Below, piece after piece: positions 29,450-37,350 of a DNA stretch of 64,000 nt. A model generated the notes under the pieces. It saw only the letters and a list, made by a program, of their open reading frames with translations. It did not search any database and was not told where the DNA came from. Both the position numbers and the translations under genes were made by a program. Numbering within the stretch: position 1 is the stretch's first letter; the number at the start of each line of letters is the position of its first letter. The stretch is from Balneatrix alpica DSM 16621 (GTDB taxonomy: Bacteria > Pseudomonadota > Gammaproteobacteria > Pseudomonadales > Balneatricaceae). The stretch spans positions 399,589 to 463,588 of the forward strand of contig NZ_KK211039.1 in assembly GCF_000619885.1 (NCBI RefSeq). The letters are read 5' to 3'.

Positions 29450-30136
29450 GGTTTCTTCAAAGTGCTTACTAATTGAGTGTAAAGGGCTAACCCCACCAAA
29501 CTCTTTTTGTGGAAATGAATATTTTTTAGCAAGTTTTATATACATAGAATATAAAATAGTTTTTTCAACTCTAGCAAACCAATCTGCACTAAGAGCTTTA
29601 TCAGGCAGGCATAGCCCGCCTGTTGATAAATAATAAATCAAGTCTTCATATTCGGGAACGTCCCAAATAACCGAAGCTCCCATGCGATTATCACTTTTTT
29701 TAAGAGGCAGTGCATAACAGATTAAGTTTGCACACCCATTAGGTATTTTTATGCCTTCTATACAGGCAATCCCTACCCAATCTTGCTTCATTTCTAATTC
29801 ATGAGCGCTGATAACTGCTTTGCCATATACAAGTTCATCCGACCATGTATAATCACCAAAACTAATAGCCCCTCGCAAAGGTATTGATTCCTTCACGCTT
29901 TTATTTAATAGCTCTCGACTAGCGTTTACAACCTGAATTAACTCAGAGTCACTATCCCCTACACCAATGAATAAGGTGTCGCTTATAAGTTGATAGTTTT
30001 TCAGATCATAAGAATCACATACACTCTTTACTATCGAAATCCATTTTTCGATTTTAAGGTTTAAATCATCTTCCGGTAGATTTTTAATCATTTGGCCAAA
30101 GCCTAAAATATCAACGACTAAAAAATATCCTTTCAT
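29444..30136 (-). CDS. Class III nucleotide cyclase-like protein in integron cassette
   Basis: Protein of 230 residues, no membrane helix. The first third has the pattern of class III nucleotide cyclase domains: FLVVDILGFGQMI with D9 as candidate first metal ligand, LISDTLFIGVG with D53 as second, LRGAISFGDY, and YGKAVISAHELE in the place of the usual YG-T-V-N-A-RLE helix. The transition-state Asn and Arg of classical cyclases are not conserved (I/S and H instead), so it is either a divergent cyclase, for example of the Pycsar sort, or an inactive relative. GGAG lies 5 bases before ATG 30136, which is only 13 bases from the attC boundary. The assignment rests on motif reading only. Confidence 0.55.
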   Translation of the reverse strand: MKGYFLVVDILGFGQMIKNLPEDDLNLKIEKWISIVKSVCDSYDLKNYQLISDTLFIGVGDSDSELIQVVNASRELLNKSVKESIPLRGAISFGDYTWSDELVYGKAVISAHELEMKQDWVGIACIEGIKIPNGCANLICYALPLKKSDNRMGASVIWDVPEYEDLIYYLSTGGLCLPDKALSADWFARVEKTILYSMYIKLAKKYSFPQKEFGGVSPLHSISKHFEETL

Positions 30137-30148
30137 GTTACTCCGACC

Positions 30149-30280
30149 TTATAACGCCCGCATAAGGGGCAGCAAAACTTAAGCGGCGATTGGTTAAACT
30201 TGGGCGGAGCACCAACTAATCGCCGCGTAGTTTTGGTGTCCCAGCCCAGCTTGCTGGGCGACTTGATGCGTTTGTTATGC
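30149..30280 (-). repeat. attC recombination site
   Basis: On the minus strand it runs from GCATAACAAACGCATCAAG to CTTATGCGGGCGTTATAA with the two core boxes, and arms AACGCAT/ATGCGGG. The interior contains two extra stems, CCCAGC..GCTGGG and GGCGATTGGTT against AATCGCC, so the folded site is large (132 bases). The stop codon of the HEPN-like gene lies in the left core. Confidence 0.88.
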
Positions 30281-30985
30281 CTTAAGCCACTCGAATAGCG
30301 ACACCTCTAACTCGCAATCCGAAAACCTATTCATGTGGTCACTAGTTTTAAAACCTGACTGAAGTAATGCGACGCTAAGCCGACGAAAAAGGACCAGTTG
30401 TTTTCGAGCTTCTAGAGCAAACCTATCGATTAGAGATTTAGATATCGGTGCTCGTTTATGGATGAGGCCTTTAGTTGGTTTATTCTTTATCTTTTGAAGA
30501 ACCGCTGTTAATTCCTCATCACCGGCTTCATCTCCAAGCCCCCAATTGGCGTGAACAAGTTCGTTCCTAAATTCAGCAAGTTTATCAAAGCGGTTAAGAA
30601 GGTCTTTTACTGATTTTTTGTCGTCAGCATCCTGTTCTGGAAGTTCTTGATAGATAGTGCCGAATAAAATGCGTAACTCACGGGCAGCCTTATCTCCAAC
30701 CACAATTTTTGCAAGCTGTTGATTTCTCAAACCGTCCTTTTCCAGCACAAAAACAACTAAGTACTGAATGGAAGCACAAACTCTTTCAAATTCAACAATA
30801 AACTTGCCTAATGAGCACATTAGCTCATCAATTTGCTCTCCATGTTTTATATCACTTGGCTGATAGAACATACTTCCTCCTTGAGGCATAACATTATAAT
30901 CCTGCGCATGCTTATTTCTTTTCTTTCTATTGAGCAGAAAAAATAAGCTAAGCATTTGAAATAAAAAGAGAAAAATCGACTTCAT
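30275..30985 (-). CDS. HEPN-like protein with possible N-terminal membrane anchor, integron cassette
   Basis: Up to 236 residues. From ATG 30985 (GGAG ten bases upstream) the product begins with one hydrophobic stretch, IFLFLFQMLSLFFLLN, followed by KKRNK, a typical membrane anchor. A second start at 30871 (MFYQPSDIKHG) has a stronger AGGAGG and would give a soluble 198-residue protein. The conserved-looking core is helical and contains LAEFRNELVHANW, whose R-x4-H fits the catalytic motif of HEPN ribonucleases. HEPN proteins are common in toxin-antitoxin and abortive infection systems. No specific family is recognised, so the HEPN call is tentative. Confidence 0.55.
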   Translation of the reverse strand: MKSIFLFLFQMLSLFFLLNRKKRNKHAQDYNVMPQGGSMFYQPSDIKHGEQIDELMCSLGKFIVEFERVCASIQYLVVFVLEKDGLRNQQLAKIVVGDKAARELRILFGTIYQELPEQDADDKKSVKDLLNRFDKLAEFRNELVHANWGLGDEAGDEELTAVLQKIKNKPTKGLIHKRAPISKSLIDRFALEARKQLVLFRRLSVALLQSGFKTSDHMNRFSDCELEVSLFEWLKA

Positions 30986-31002
30986 AACTGAGTTTCTCCG
31001 TT

Positions 31003-31024
31003 AAAAACGAGCATGCTCGTTTTT
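31003..31024. repeat. Perfect 22-base palindrome upstream of first cassette gene
   Basis: AAAAACGAGCA followed directly by its reverse complement, 18 bases upstream of the 30985 start on the cassette strand. It could be a regulator site or a short bidirectional terminator; the A and T runs fit either. Confidence 0.6.
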
Positions 31025-31060
31025 CTGCAAAGCATTGCGCGTTATCTTGCAGCTCGCTTT

Positions 31061-31067
31061 CCCTAAC
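31061..31067 (-). repeat. Core-box remnant marking the upstream edge of the array
   Basis: On the minus strand the bases read GTTAGGG, close to the GTTRRRY recombination core. It marks where the first visible cassette (the HEPN-like gene) begins. The partner half that would make a full attI or attC is not recognisable to the right. Confidence 0.45.
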
Positions 31068-31424
31068 GGGTTAATATTCGTCCAGTCTTGCCAAAAATGC
31101 CAGAGCCAAACAGGCACACTTTGGTAGCAATGCGCACAAGGTGAAGCATCACCAAACAATATACTGGGTAAACATCCACACTATTGAAAAATAAAGCCGT
31201 TGATTCCAGCACCGATCAGTCCACCTACTCCCTGGGAGCCTAGACGTGCCTCTGCGTCTTTAGCAATAACGGAAAGTTTTGTAGCCTGTGTTGGCGCCAT
31301 ACAGGCTTGGCGCTTGTTACCAGGCGGACAAGATATTGGGCAGTACCGGGCAAATGTAGGAGGAACAAGCGTGCCTAAGGCTTCCTATTTACAGTACTAG
31401 GCAGCCTTAGTCAGACAACCTTAA
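31068..31424. other. Gap between cassette array and dusC
   Basis: About 360 bases where an integron integrase and attI would be expected but neither is present. An attC-like hairpin occurs at 31268-31325 (AGCCTGT against ACAGGCT, flanked by TAAC and GTTA). A minus-strand open frame of about 65 codons without a good start ends in a glycine-rich hydrophobic stretch (GVGGLIGAGINGFIFQ, stop near 31190). I cannot assign either. Confidence 0.4.
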
Positions 31425-32444
31425 TTAAGCCGCACTGGGCTGTGAATCCACCTGGTGCTGGCGTGCCGCTTCACTATCACTTAACTGCAGTAAACGCTGG
31501 CCAAAACCCATAGGGCAGGTTTCCCGCTGCAGTTCAGCCAATTCGGCCTGCAGAGCAGGGACGCCCCGACACAGCATTTTCAGCCACTGCTTTGAGCGCC
31601 CCAGGGCAAAGTTGAAGCTCAGGTGATTCAGGCAACGACTCCAGAAGGCCAGCAACCAGGGGCTGAGCAGCGCCAAACTGGGCTCGGGTATCGGTAAGCC
31701 CTGCTGCCGCGCCCGAATCTGCAGGGCCAGCCAGGGTTGAGAGACCAGCCCCCGTCCTAGCATGACATCCACGCAACCACTTTGTTGGCGGCAGCGGTCA
31801 TAATCCTCCAGCGTCCACACCTCGCCATTGGCAACCAGTGGTATCTGTACCCGCTCACCAATACGGGCGATTTCCTCCCAGTAGGCAGGAGGACGGTAGC
31901 CTTCCACTTTGGTGCGGGCATGAATGGTCAAGAGGCTGGCACCCGCTGACTCAATCGCACTGGCGTTATCAAACATCAGGCTGCGATCCTGCAACCCCAG
32001 GCGCATCTTTGCCGTCACCGGAATCTGTGGCGGTACCGCCGCCCGTACCGCCGCCACAATGCGGTGAATCCGCTCGGGATCAACCAGCAAGGCCGCCCCG
32101 CCACAGTGACGATTCACCGTTTTGGCCGGACAACCAAAGTTCAGGTCAATCACCGGCGCCCCCAGCTTGGCGGCACGGCGGGCATTACGGGCCAAGGCCT
32201 CAGGATCACTGCCAAGCAACTGCACCCACACTGGCACCCCCGCCGCCGTGCGTGCCCCCTGCAATAATTCCGGACACATACGATAGTAAGTACGATTAGG
32301 CAGGAGTGTATCCGTCACCCGAATAAACTCCGTCACGCAGGTATCCACGCCCCCCATCCGGGTGAGCAGATCACGCAGAATGACATCCACCAACCCCTCC
32401 ATCGGGGCCAGCATTAAACGTCCTGGGGTGCTCGCAGTAATCAT
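31425..32444 (-). CDS. dusC: tRNA-dihydrouridine(16) synthase
   Basis: Cytoplasmic FMN-dependent enzyme of 339 residues that reduces U16 of tRNA. Landmarks: MLAPMEGLVDVILRDLL (DusC-type start, where DusA and DusB differ), VQLLGSDPEALARNARRA, IDLNFGCPAKTVNRHCGGAALL with the catalytic cysteine of the GCP..N motif, and TAKMRLG. It begins 6 bases after the SulP stop, without a visible ribosome site, and may be co-translated with it. Confidence 0.93.
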   Translation of the reverse strand: MITASTPGRLMLAPMEGLVDVILRDLLTRMGGVDTCVTEFIRVTDTLLPNRTYYRMCPELLQGARTAAGVPVWVQLLGSDPEALARNARRAAKLGAPVIDLNFGCPAKTVNRHCGGAALLVDPERIHRIVAAVRAAVPPQIPVTAKMRLGLQDRSLMFDNASAIESAGASLLTIHARTKVEGYRPPAYWEEIARIGERVQIPLVANGEVWTLEDYDRCRQQSGCVDVMLGRGLVSQPWLALQIRARQQGLPIPEPSLALLSPWLLAFWSRCLNHLSFNFALGRSKQWLKMLCRGVPALQAELAELQRETCPMGFGQRLLQLSDSEAARQHQVDSQPSAA

Positions 32445-32450
32445 CAGGGC

Positions 32451-33929
32451 TTATACATCCGCGGCTACTTTGTAGGTGGGGTTATCCAGTTCATGACTGC
32501 AGAAAGGCCCCGCCTGCTTCAATAACGCAATGCAGTCTTCACTCAGATGGCGCAGACGCACTTGCTTGCCAGCATCCAGATAGCGCTTCGTCAGTTTATC
32601 GATGGCCTCCACTCCAGAGGAATCCATCACCCGCGCCTCTGCAAAGTCGATAATGACTCGCTCGGGGTCCTGCTCGGGTTTAAAGCGCTCCAGGAAAGCG
32701 GTCGTAGAGCCAAAAAACAGAGGGCCTTCCAGGCGATACAGGCGCTCATTCTCCCCTTCTTCCACCGCCACTACGCTGATCTTGGCGTGCTTCCAGGCGA
32801 ATACCAGAGCAGAGATAATCACCCCCATGATCACGGCAATCGCCAGGTCAGCGAAAATCGTAATCACCGTCACTGCCACCAGCACCAACGCATCTGCCTT
32901 GGGCATCCGCTTGATACGGGCAAAGGAGCCCCACTCAAAGGTTTCCACACAGACCATAAACATGATGCCGACCAACGCCGCCACCGGCAGCATGCCAATG
33001 TAATCCGCCAGATTGACTACAAACACAATCAGCAGCACCGCCGCCACCGTGCTGGACACCCGGGTTAATCCCCCGCTGGTAAAGTTGATAATGGATTGGC
33101 CGATCATGGCGCAACCGGCCATGCCACCAAAGAAACCACAGACGGTGTTACCTACGCCCTGGGCAATACACTCTTTATTACCACGACCGCGCTTGCCACC
33201 CATTTCATCCAGTACCGTCAGTGTCAGCAAGGATTCAATCAGGCCGACCAGCGCCATAATCACCGAGTAAGGCAGAATGGTAATCAGGGTATCCCAATTC
33301 AGCGGGGCGGTTGGTAGATGAAAGCTGGGGAACCCACCACTGATATCCGCCAGATCCCCGACCCGTTTGGTATCCAGATCCAGGCTCAATACCAGCGCAC
33401 TAATGACGATAATCGCCGCCAGGGAAGAAGGGATCGCCTTGGTGTACTTCGGCAACTGCCACACAATCACCATGGTAACCGCCACCAGGGCATACATCAG
33501 CCAGCCCTCGCCCTCAAACAGCGGGAACTGCGACAGCATAATGACGATGGCCAAACCGTTCACGAAACCGAAAATCGCCGGCAAGGGCACTAGCCGAATA
33601 AATTTGCCTAAACGCGCCATGCCGATGGAGATCTGGATCAAGCCGGTCAAGATCGTGGCCCAGAGCACATACTCCAGACCATGGGAGGCGACCAAACCGG
33701 CCAACACCACCACGATCGCTCCGGTGGCACCGCTAATCATGCCAGGCTTACCCCCGAGCAGAGCGGTAATCAGGCCCAGCATAAAGGCGGTATGTAACCC
33801 CACAATAGGACTCAGGCCCGCCACCAGGGAAAAGGCCACCGCTTCAGGGATCAGCGCCAGCGCTACCACTGAACCGGACAGCACATCATTTTTGAGGCTG
33901 GCACGGGAATACTGCTGCAAATCAAACAT
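32451..33929 (-). CDS. SulP-family anion transporter with STAS domain
   Basis: Inner-membrane transporter of 492 residues. The transmembrane part starts LKNDVLSGSVVALALIPEAVAFSLVAGLSP, the SulP family signature, and a cytoplasmic STAS domain follows near residues 390-490 (VIIDFAEARVMDSSGVEAIDKL, with the DSSG loop). AGGAG precedes ATG 33929. Substrate may be sulfate or bicarbonate; sequence alone does not decide. Confidence 0.92.
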   Translation of the reverse strand: MFDLQQYSRASLKNDVLSGSVVALALIPEAVAFSLVAGLSPIVGLHTAFMLGLITALLGGKPGMISGATGAIVVVLAGLVASHGLEYVLWATILTGLIQISIGMARLGKFIRLVPLPAIFGFVNGLAIVIMLSQFPLFEGEGWLMYALVAVTMVIVWQLPKYTKAIPSSLAAIIVISALVLSLDLDTKRVGDLADISGGFPSFHLPTAPLNWDTLITILPYSVIMALVGLIESLLTLTVLDEMGGKRGRGNKECIAQGVGNTVCGFFGGMAGCAMIGQSIINFTSGGLTRVSSTVAAVLLIVFVVNLADYIGMLPVAALVGIMFMVCVETFEWGSFARIKRMPKADALVLVAVTVITIFADLAIAVIMGVIISALVFAWKHAKISVVAVEEGENERLYRLEGPLFFGSTTAFLERFKPEQDPERVIIDFAEARVMDSSGVEAIDKLTKRYLDAGKQVRLRHLSEDCIALLKQAGPFCSHELDNPTYKVAADV

Positions 33930-34194
33930 TCAGGCTCCTGTCAGCACAGCTTAGGCTGCGCCCTTATTTAAACTGTTGCAGGCTACAGAGTGCGTCAGGC
34001 AGAACAAAGGCCCTGCCTTGACCAGGTGCGTCTCGCCGCCTATCACCAGGCGCGCCCCGCCACCTATAAAAAGGGGCGGTATTTTAACCAAAAGCCCCGA
34101 CTGACGCACCCTTGATCCATCCGTTCCACAGGCAAGACGTCACCAAACGACTTTGCTACCATAATCGCCCCATGTTAACGACCAAGGACAAACG

Positions 34195-34806
34195 ATGTTT
34201 ACCGGCATTGTGCAAGGCCAGGCTCAGGTAGTTTCCCGCCAGGCAAGGAACGATTTTTGTACCCTGCGCTTTCGTTTTCCTGCCGGCGCCTGCCAAGGTC
34301 TACAAGCCGGTGCCAGCGTCGCTTTTAATGGAACCTGCCTGACGGTCACTGAAGTAGCGGGGGATGAGGCGAGCTTTGATCTCATCCAGTCGACACTGGC
34401 ACTGACCAATCTAGGTGAGTTGCGTGAGGGGGACTTCGCCAACTTTGAGCGAGCAGCTCGCATTGGCGATGAAGTCGGCGGCCATCAAACCTCTGGCCAT
34501 ATCCATGATTGCGCTCTGATTAGCGCCATTGAACGCAGCAGCGATAACTGCAAGATGAGCTTTAAGGTCCCCCCCGCCTATCGCAAATACTTAATGGATA
34601 AAGGTTACATTGCCCTTAACGGTTGCAGCCTGACCATTGCCGGGCTCACTGCTGAAGGCTTTTATATCTACTTGATTCCCGAAACATTAAACGTCACCAC
34701 CTTTGGCCGCAGCCAGGTGGGGGATCGCGTCAATCTGGAAATCGATCCCCACACCCAGGCGATTGTTGATACGGTGGAGCGCTATTTAGCCCGGCGCACG
34801 AATTAA
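34195..34806 (+). CDS. ribE: Riboflavin synthase, alpha subunit
   Basis: Cytoplasmic enzyme of 203 residues made of two lumazine-binding repeats that dismutates two 6,7-dimethyl-8-ribityllumazine molecules into riboflavin. It begins MFTGIVQGQAQV; each half has a lumazine-binding segment: FNGTCLTVTEV..FDLIQSTL in the first and LNGCSLTIAGL..YLIPETL in the second. GGHQTSGHIHD follows the first barrel. AAGGA precedes ATG 34195. It closely resembles the Escherichia coli RibC/RibE type rather than the short lumazine proteins of luminous bacteria. No FMN riboswitch was seen upstream. Confidence 0.93.
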   Translation: MFTGIVQGQAQVVSRQARNDFCTLRFRFPAGACQGLQAGASVAFNGTCLTVTEVAGDEASFDLIQSTLALTNLGELREGDFANFERAARIGDEVGGHQTSGHIHDCALISAIERSSDNCKMSFKVPPAYRKYLMDKGYIALNGCSLTIAGLTAEGFYIYLIPETLNVTTFGRSQVGDRVNLEIDPHTQAIVDTVERYLARRTN

Positions 34807-34840
34807 GCCCACTAGGAGGCCGTAGACAGGGCGCGCCCTG

Positions 34841-35500
34841 CTACGGCAGCAAGCGGCAATCAGACCAACGCTGTCCGTCCAGCTCAAGGTGTAGCCGCTG
34901 TTCCAGCAGAATTAGACGTGCCCCAGGGGCAACAAACACCTGATCCGAGTCCCCTGCAGCGGGCCGCAATAAGCGCCCGGTTTCGGCGGAGTGGCGCAAC
35001 AGCCGTATCTCATCGCCCTCCGCCACCAGCAGCCAACGGCTGCCATCGCCACACTGATAGCTCAGCCCTTCGGCATCACTATGGTCCTCAGCCTGCTGTA
35101 ATAGCACACTCATCCGGCTCGACCAGGGAGCTTGTAGAGGATAACTTTCTGCATTCAGCCACAGCAGCTCGCCTGCTGCCGACAACACCCGCGCCTGCAC
35201 CTCATAATCATGCTGGGCAATCAGCTCGCCAGGATCAAAGCGCAACTGTGCCCGCCAAGGCACCTGGGTCGCTGGCTGCCAGCGCTGTTCCACCAAGGCA
35301 ATACCCTCATCGGCACTGCTGACATCATAAATACCCACTTCTACCCAGACATCGCTCGGCACCGCGATACGCTGGCGGTAACTCAGCTCGACCTCCAGCT
35401 GCTGCATACCCTGCCCCACGCCTGCCCGGTTCGCACAACCCGCTAAGGAAACCAGCACCAAGCACATCAGGCTCAAAACAGGAAAAGAATGAAATTTCAT
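34841..35500 (-). CDS. Lipoprotein with YscW-like and MliC-like domains
   Basis: Predicted lipoprotein of 219 residues. The signal peptide MKFHSFPVLSLMCLVLVSLAG ends in a lipobox LAGC. The middle part (LEVELSYRQRIAVPSDVWVEV) resembles the YscW/YbaY-type domain of outer-membrane lipoproteins. The C-terminal part (YQCGDGSRWLLV ... RLILLEQRLHLELDGQRWSDC) looks like the MliC family of C-type lysozyme inhibitors, with a cysteine pair. The start ATG 35500 has AAGGA upstream; the frame extends further but without a signal peptide. A role in envelope protection is inferred from family. Confidence 0.72.
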   Translation of the reverse strand: MKFHSFPVLSLMCLVLVSLAGCANRAGVGQGMQQLEVELSYRQRIAVPSDVWVEVGIYDVSSADEGIALVEQRWQPATQVPWRAQLRFDPGELIAQHDYEVQARVLSAAGELLWLNAESYPLQAPWSSRMSVLLQQAEDHSDAEGLSYQCGDGSRWLLVAEGDEIRLLRHSAETGRLLRPAAGDSDQVFVAPGARLILLEQRLHLELDGQRWSDCRLLP

Positions 35501-35649
35501 AGGCCAATCCTTGTGTCTATTGCCACACACCAATCGATTCAGCAAAACGTAAAAGCCTTGCCCTTACCACAACTTACCTTGACCACTTAATTGTGCAGCG
35601 CTGTTCTTGACCAGTGCAATACTCGTTTGGCTATTCCTGCAAACGGCAA

Positions 35650-35717
35650 ACCCACCAGCGCTTGGCTCTTAAGTACTTGATTTAAGTACTTGGCGTAAGT
35701 GCCTGGCCCTGGTGGGT
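35650..35717. repeat. Hairpin enclosing tandem TTAAGTACTTG repeats
   Basis: Outer arms ACCCACCAG (35650-35658) and CTGGTGGGT (35709-35717) are perfect complements. Between them TTAAGTACTTG occurs at 35669 and 35682, with a degenerate third copy at 35696 (period 13). It lies between the VOC gene and the lipoprotein gene, both minus strand, and may terminate VOC transcription or bind a regulator. Confidence 0.55.
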
Positions 35718-35761
35718 AAAACAACAAGGATGCTGGCTAAACCCCTCGCACAGGGTTCTCG

Positions 35762-36265
35762 CTAGCGGTATGCACCACTCGCATAGTGCAGCTCATAGCT
35801 ATGGCTATAAATTTCCAGGATGTTACCGAAGGGGTCTTCCATATAAATCATGCGATAGGGCTTCTCACCTGGGTAGTAGTAGCGTGGGGCTGCCATACGC
35901 TTTTTACCCCCTGCCGCCACAATTCGCTCCGCCAGCTCTTCAACATTGGGATCTTGGACACAGAAATGAAAAATACCTGTTTTCCAATATTCAAAGTTGT
36001 TCTCAGGATTCTGCTGGTTTTTGAATTGAAAAAGCTCAACCCCTATCCGGTCTCCGGTTGAGAGATGAGCGATGCGGAAACTCTGCCAACCGGCACCAAA
36101 GACATCGGTACACATCTCACCAATCGCAGAGTCATCTTCGCTAATTTCGGTCGGCGGCATAATCAAGTACCAGCCCAGCACCTCGGTATAAAACTTAACG
36201 GCAGCTTCCAGGTCAGGTACCGAAATACCAATATGGGAAAAAGTGCGTGGATAAGGAGTCGACAT
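35762..36265 (-). CDS. VOC-family (glyoxalase/dioxygenase fold) metalloprotein
   Basis: Cytoplasmic protein of 167 residues with one vicinal-oxygen-chelate domain pair. Candidate metal ligands are the histidine in TFSHIGISVPDLEAAVKFY, the histidine in TGIFHFCVQDP and the glutamate in DPFGNILEIYSH. GAGGTG precedes ATG 36265. The reaction is unknown. A LysR-type gene lies divergently 121 bases away, so the two are a likely regulator-target pair. Confidence 0.87.
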   Translation of the reverse strand: MSTPYPRTFSHIGISVPDLEAAVKFYTEVLGWYLIMPPTEISEDDSAIGEMCTDVFGAGWQSFRIAHLSTGDRIGVELFQFKNQQNPENNFEYWKTGIFHFCVQDPNVEELAERIVAAGGKKRMAAPRYYYPGEKPYRMIYMEDPFGNILEIYSHSYELHYASGAYR

Positions 36266-36347
36266 TGTGCACCTCGCAATCGTGATCGACGGTTAAGTTC
36301 ATTGCTGATTAGGTGCGCAAGAATAAATTGCCGAACAAAGCACATGA

Positions 36348-36376
36348 AATTATCATTTATTCGCCATTTCATAATT
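36348..36376. promoter_or_regulatory. Candidate LysR-type operator
   Basis: An interrupted AATTAT/ATAATT palindrome in the intergenic region shared by the VOC gene and the LysR gene. The site overlaps the region just upstream of the regulator start, as is usual for autoregulated LysR sites. Weak evidence. Confidence 0.35.
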
Positions 36377-36386
36377 AATCGTTATC

Positions 36387-37274
36387 ATGATCCATCCCAG
36401 CTGGCTGAAAACCTTTACAACACTCGTCGAGACAGAGCACTTCACCCAAACGGCGGAGAAACTATTCATGACGCAGCCGGGGGTGAGTCAGCATATCCGC
36501 AAACTTGAACAAGCCTGTGGCTATCCCCTCCTGTTACGTACGAAGAAACATTTTGAACTGACAGAACAAGGGAGATTGGTATATCAATATGCCAAGCAAC
36601 AAGCACAGAACGAGCACCACTTACTCAATAGCCTAGGCTTTGACGACCCCTTCAGCGGCCTATGCCGCCTGGGCTGTTCAGGCGCATTAGCATTACGCCT
36701 TTACCCGGGGTTGCTGCAATTACAAACCCAACATCCAAAGTTGATTACAGAAGTAGAAGTAGCGCCTAATCAGCGCATTTTGCACTTGCTCAATACCGGT
36801 GAGTTGGATCTTGGCATTGTGACAGCCCATGCCGATTATGCGGAGTTAAGTGCAGAGACTCTTGGCCAAGAGCATCTCTGCTTAGTCTTACCTCATCGCT
36901 ATGCAAACCGCCCCCTCAGCATTGAGGCTCTGCACCAGCTCGGGCTGATTCGTCACCCCGATGTGGAGCACTACCTCACTCTGTATTGCTCCCATAGCCA
37001 AAGTGCGACCTTACAACAGTTAAATCCACGCACCTTACCCAGCAGCGGCTACATCAATCAGCTGAGCCAAATTCTCTTACCGGTGGCGCAGGGCTTAGGT
37101 TTTACCGTGCTGCCACTAAGCGCGGTCAAAAGCTTTCATGCTCCACAACAGCTTTACATCCTCCCCACTGTCCATCCGGTCTATGAGCCTCTGTACTTAG
37201 TCAAAAGACGTTACCGCTCTCTTCCTACCCGCTTCGACACACTTATCCAGTGTTTACGCGAGATCCTGGCTTAA
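36387..37274 (+). CDS. LysR-family transcriptional regulator
   Basis: 295-residue regulator. The N-terminal winged helix reads WLKTFTTLVETEHFTQTAEKLFMTQPGVSQHIRKLE, followed by a long linker helix and a periplasmic-binding-protein-like effector domain from about residue 90. No ribosome site is visible before ATG 36387, but the start fits family N-termini. It is divergent from the VOC gene, its probable target. Confidence 0.92.
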   Translation: MIHPSWLKTFTTLVETEHFTQTAEKLFMTQPGVSQHIRKLEQACGYPLLLRTKKHFELTEQGRLVYQYAKQQAQNEHHLLNSLGFDDPFSGLCRLGCSGALALRLYPGLLQLQTQHPKLITEVEVAPNQRILHLLNTGELDLGIVTAHADYAELSAETLGQEHLCLVLPHRYANRPLSIEALHQLGLIRHPDVEHYLTLYCSHSQSATLQQLNPRTLPSSGYINQLSQILLPVAQGLGFTVLPLSAVKSFHAPQQLYILPTVHPVYEPLYLVKRRYRSLPTRFDTLIQCLREILA

Positions 37275-37350
37275 AGCTGCAAATTACCCGCTGCGTCCCT
37301 CGGCTTTCCTGCTACACTAGCGGCAAATCGGCCTGAATGAGGGTGCAGCT

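Noticed and set aside
31200-31400. 66-codon plus-strand frame near dusC
   Set aside because: No ribosome site and composition not like coding; the minus strand has an equally weak frame.
33930-34194. Possible FMN riboswitch before riboflavin synthase
   Set aside because: The conserved RFN stems and loops are not visible; only short G+C-rich inverted repeats occur.
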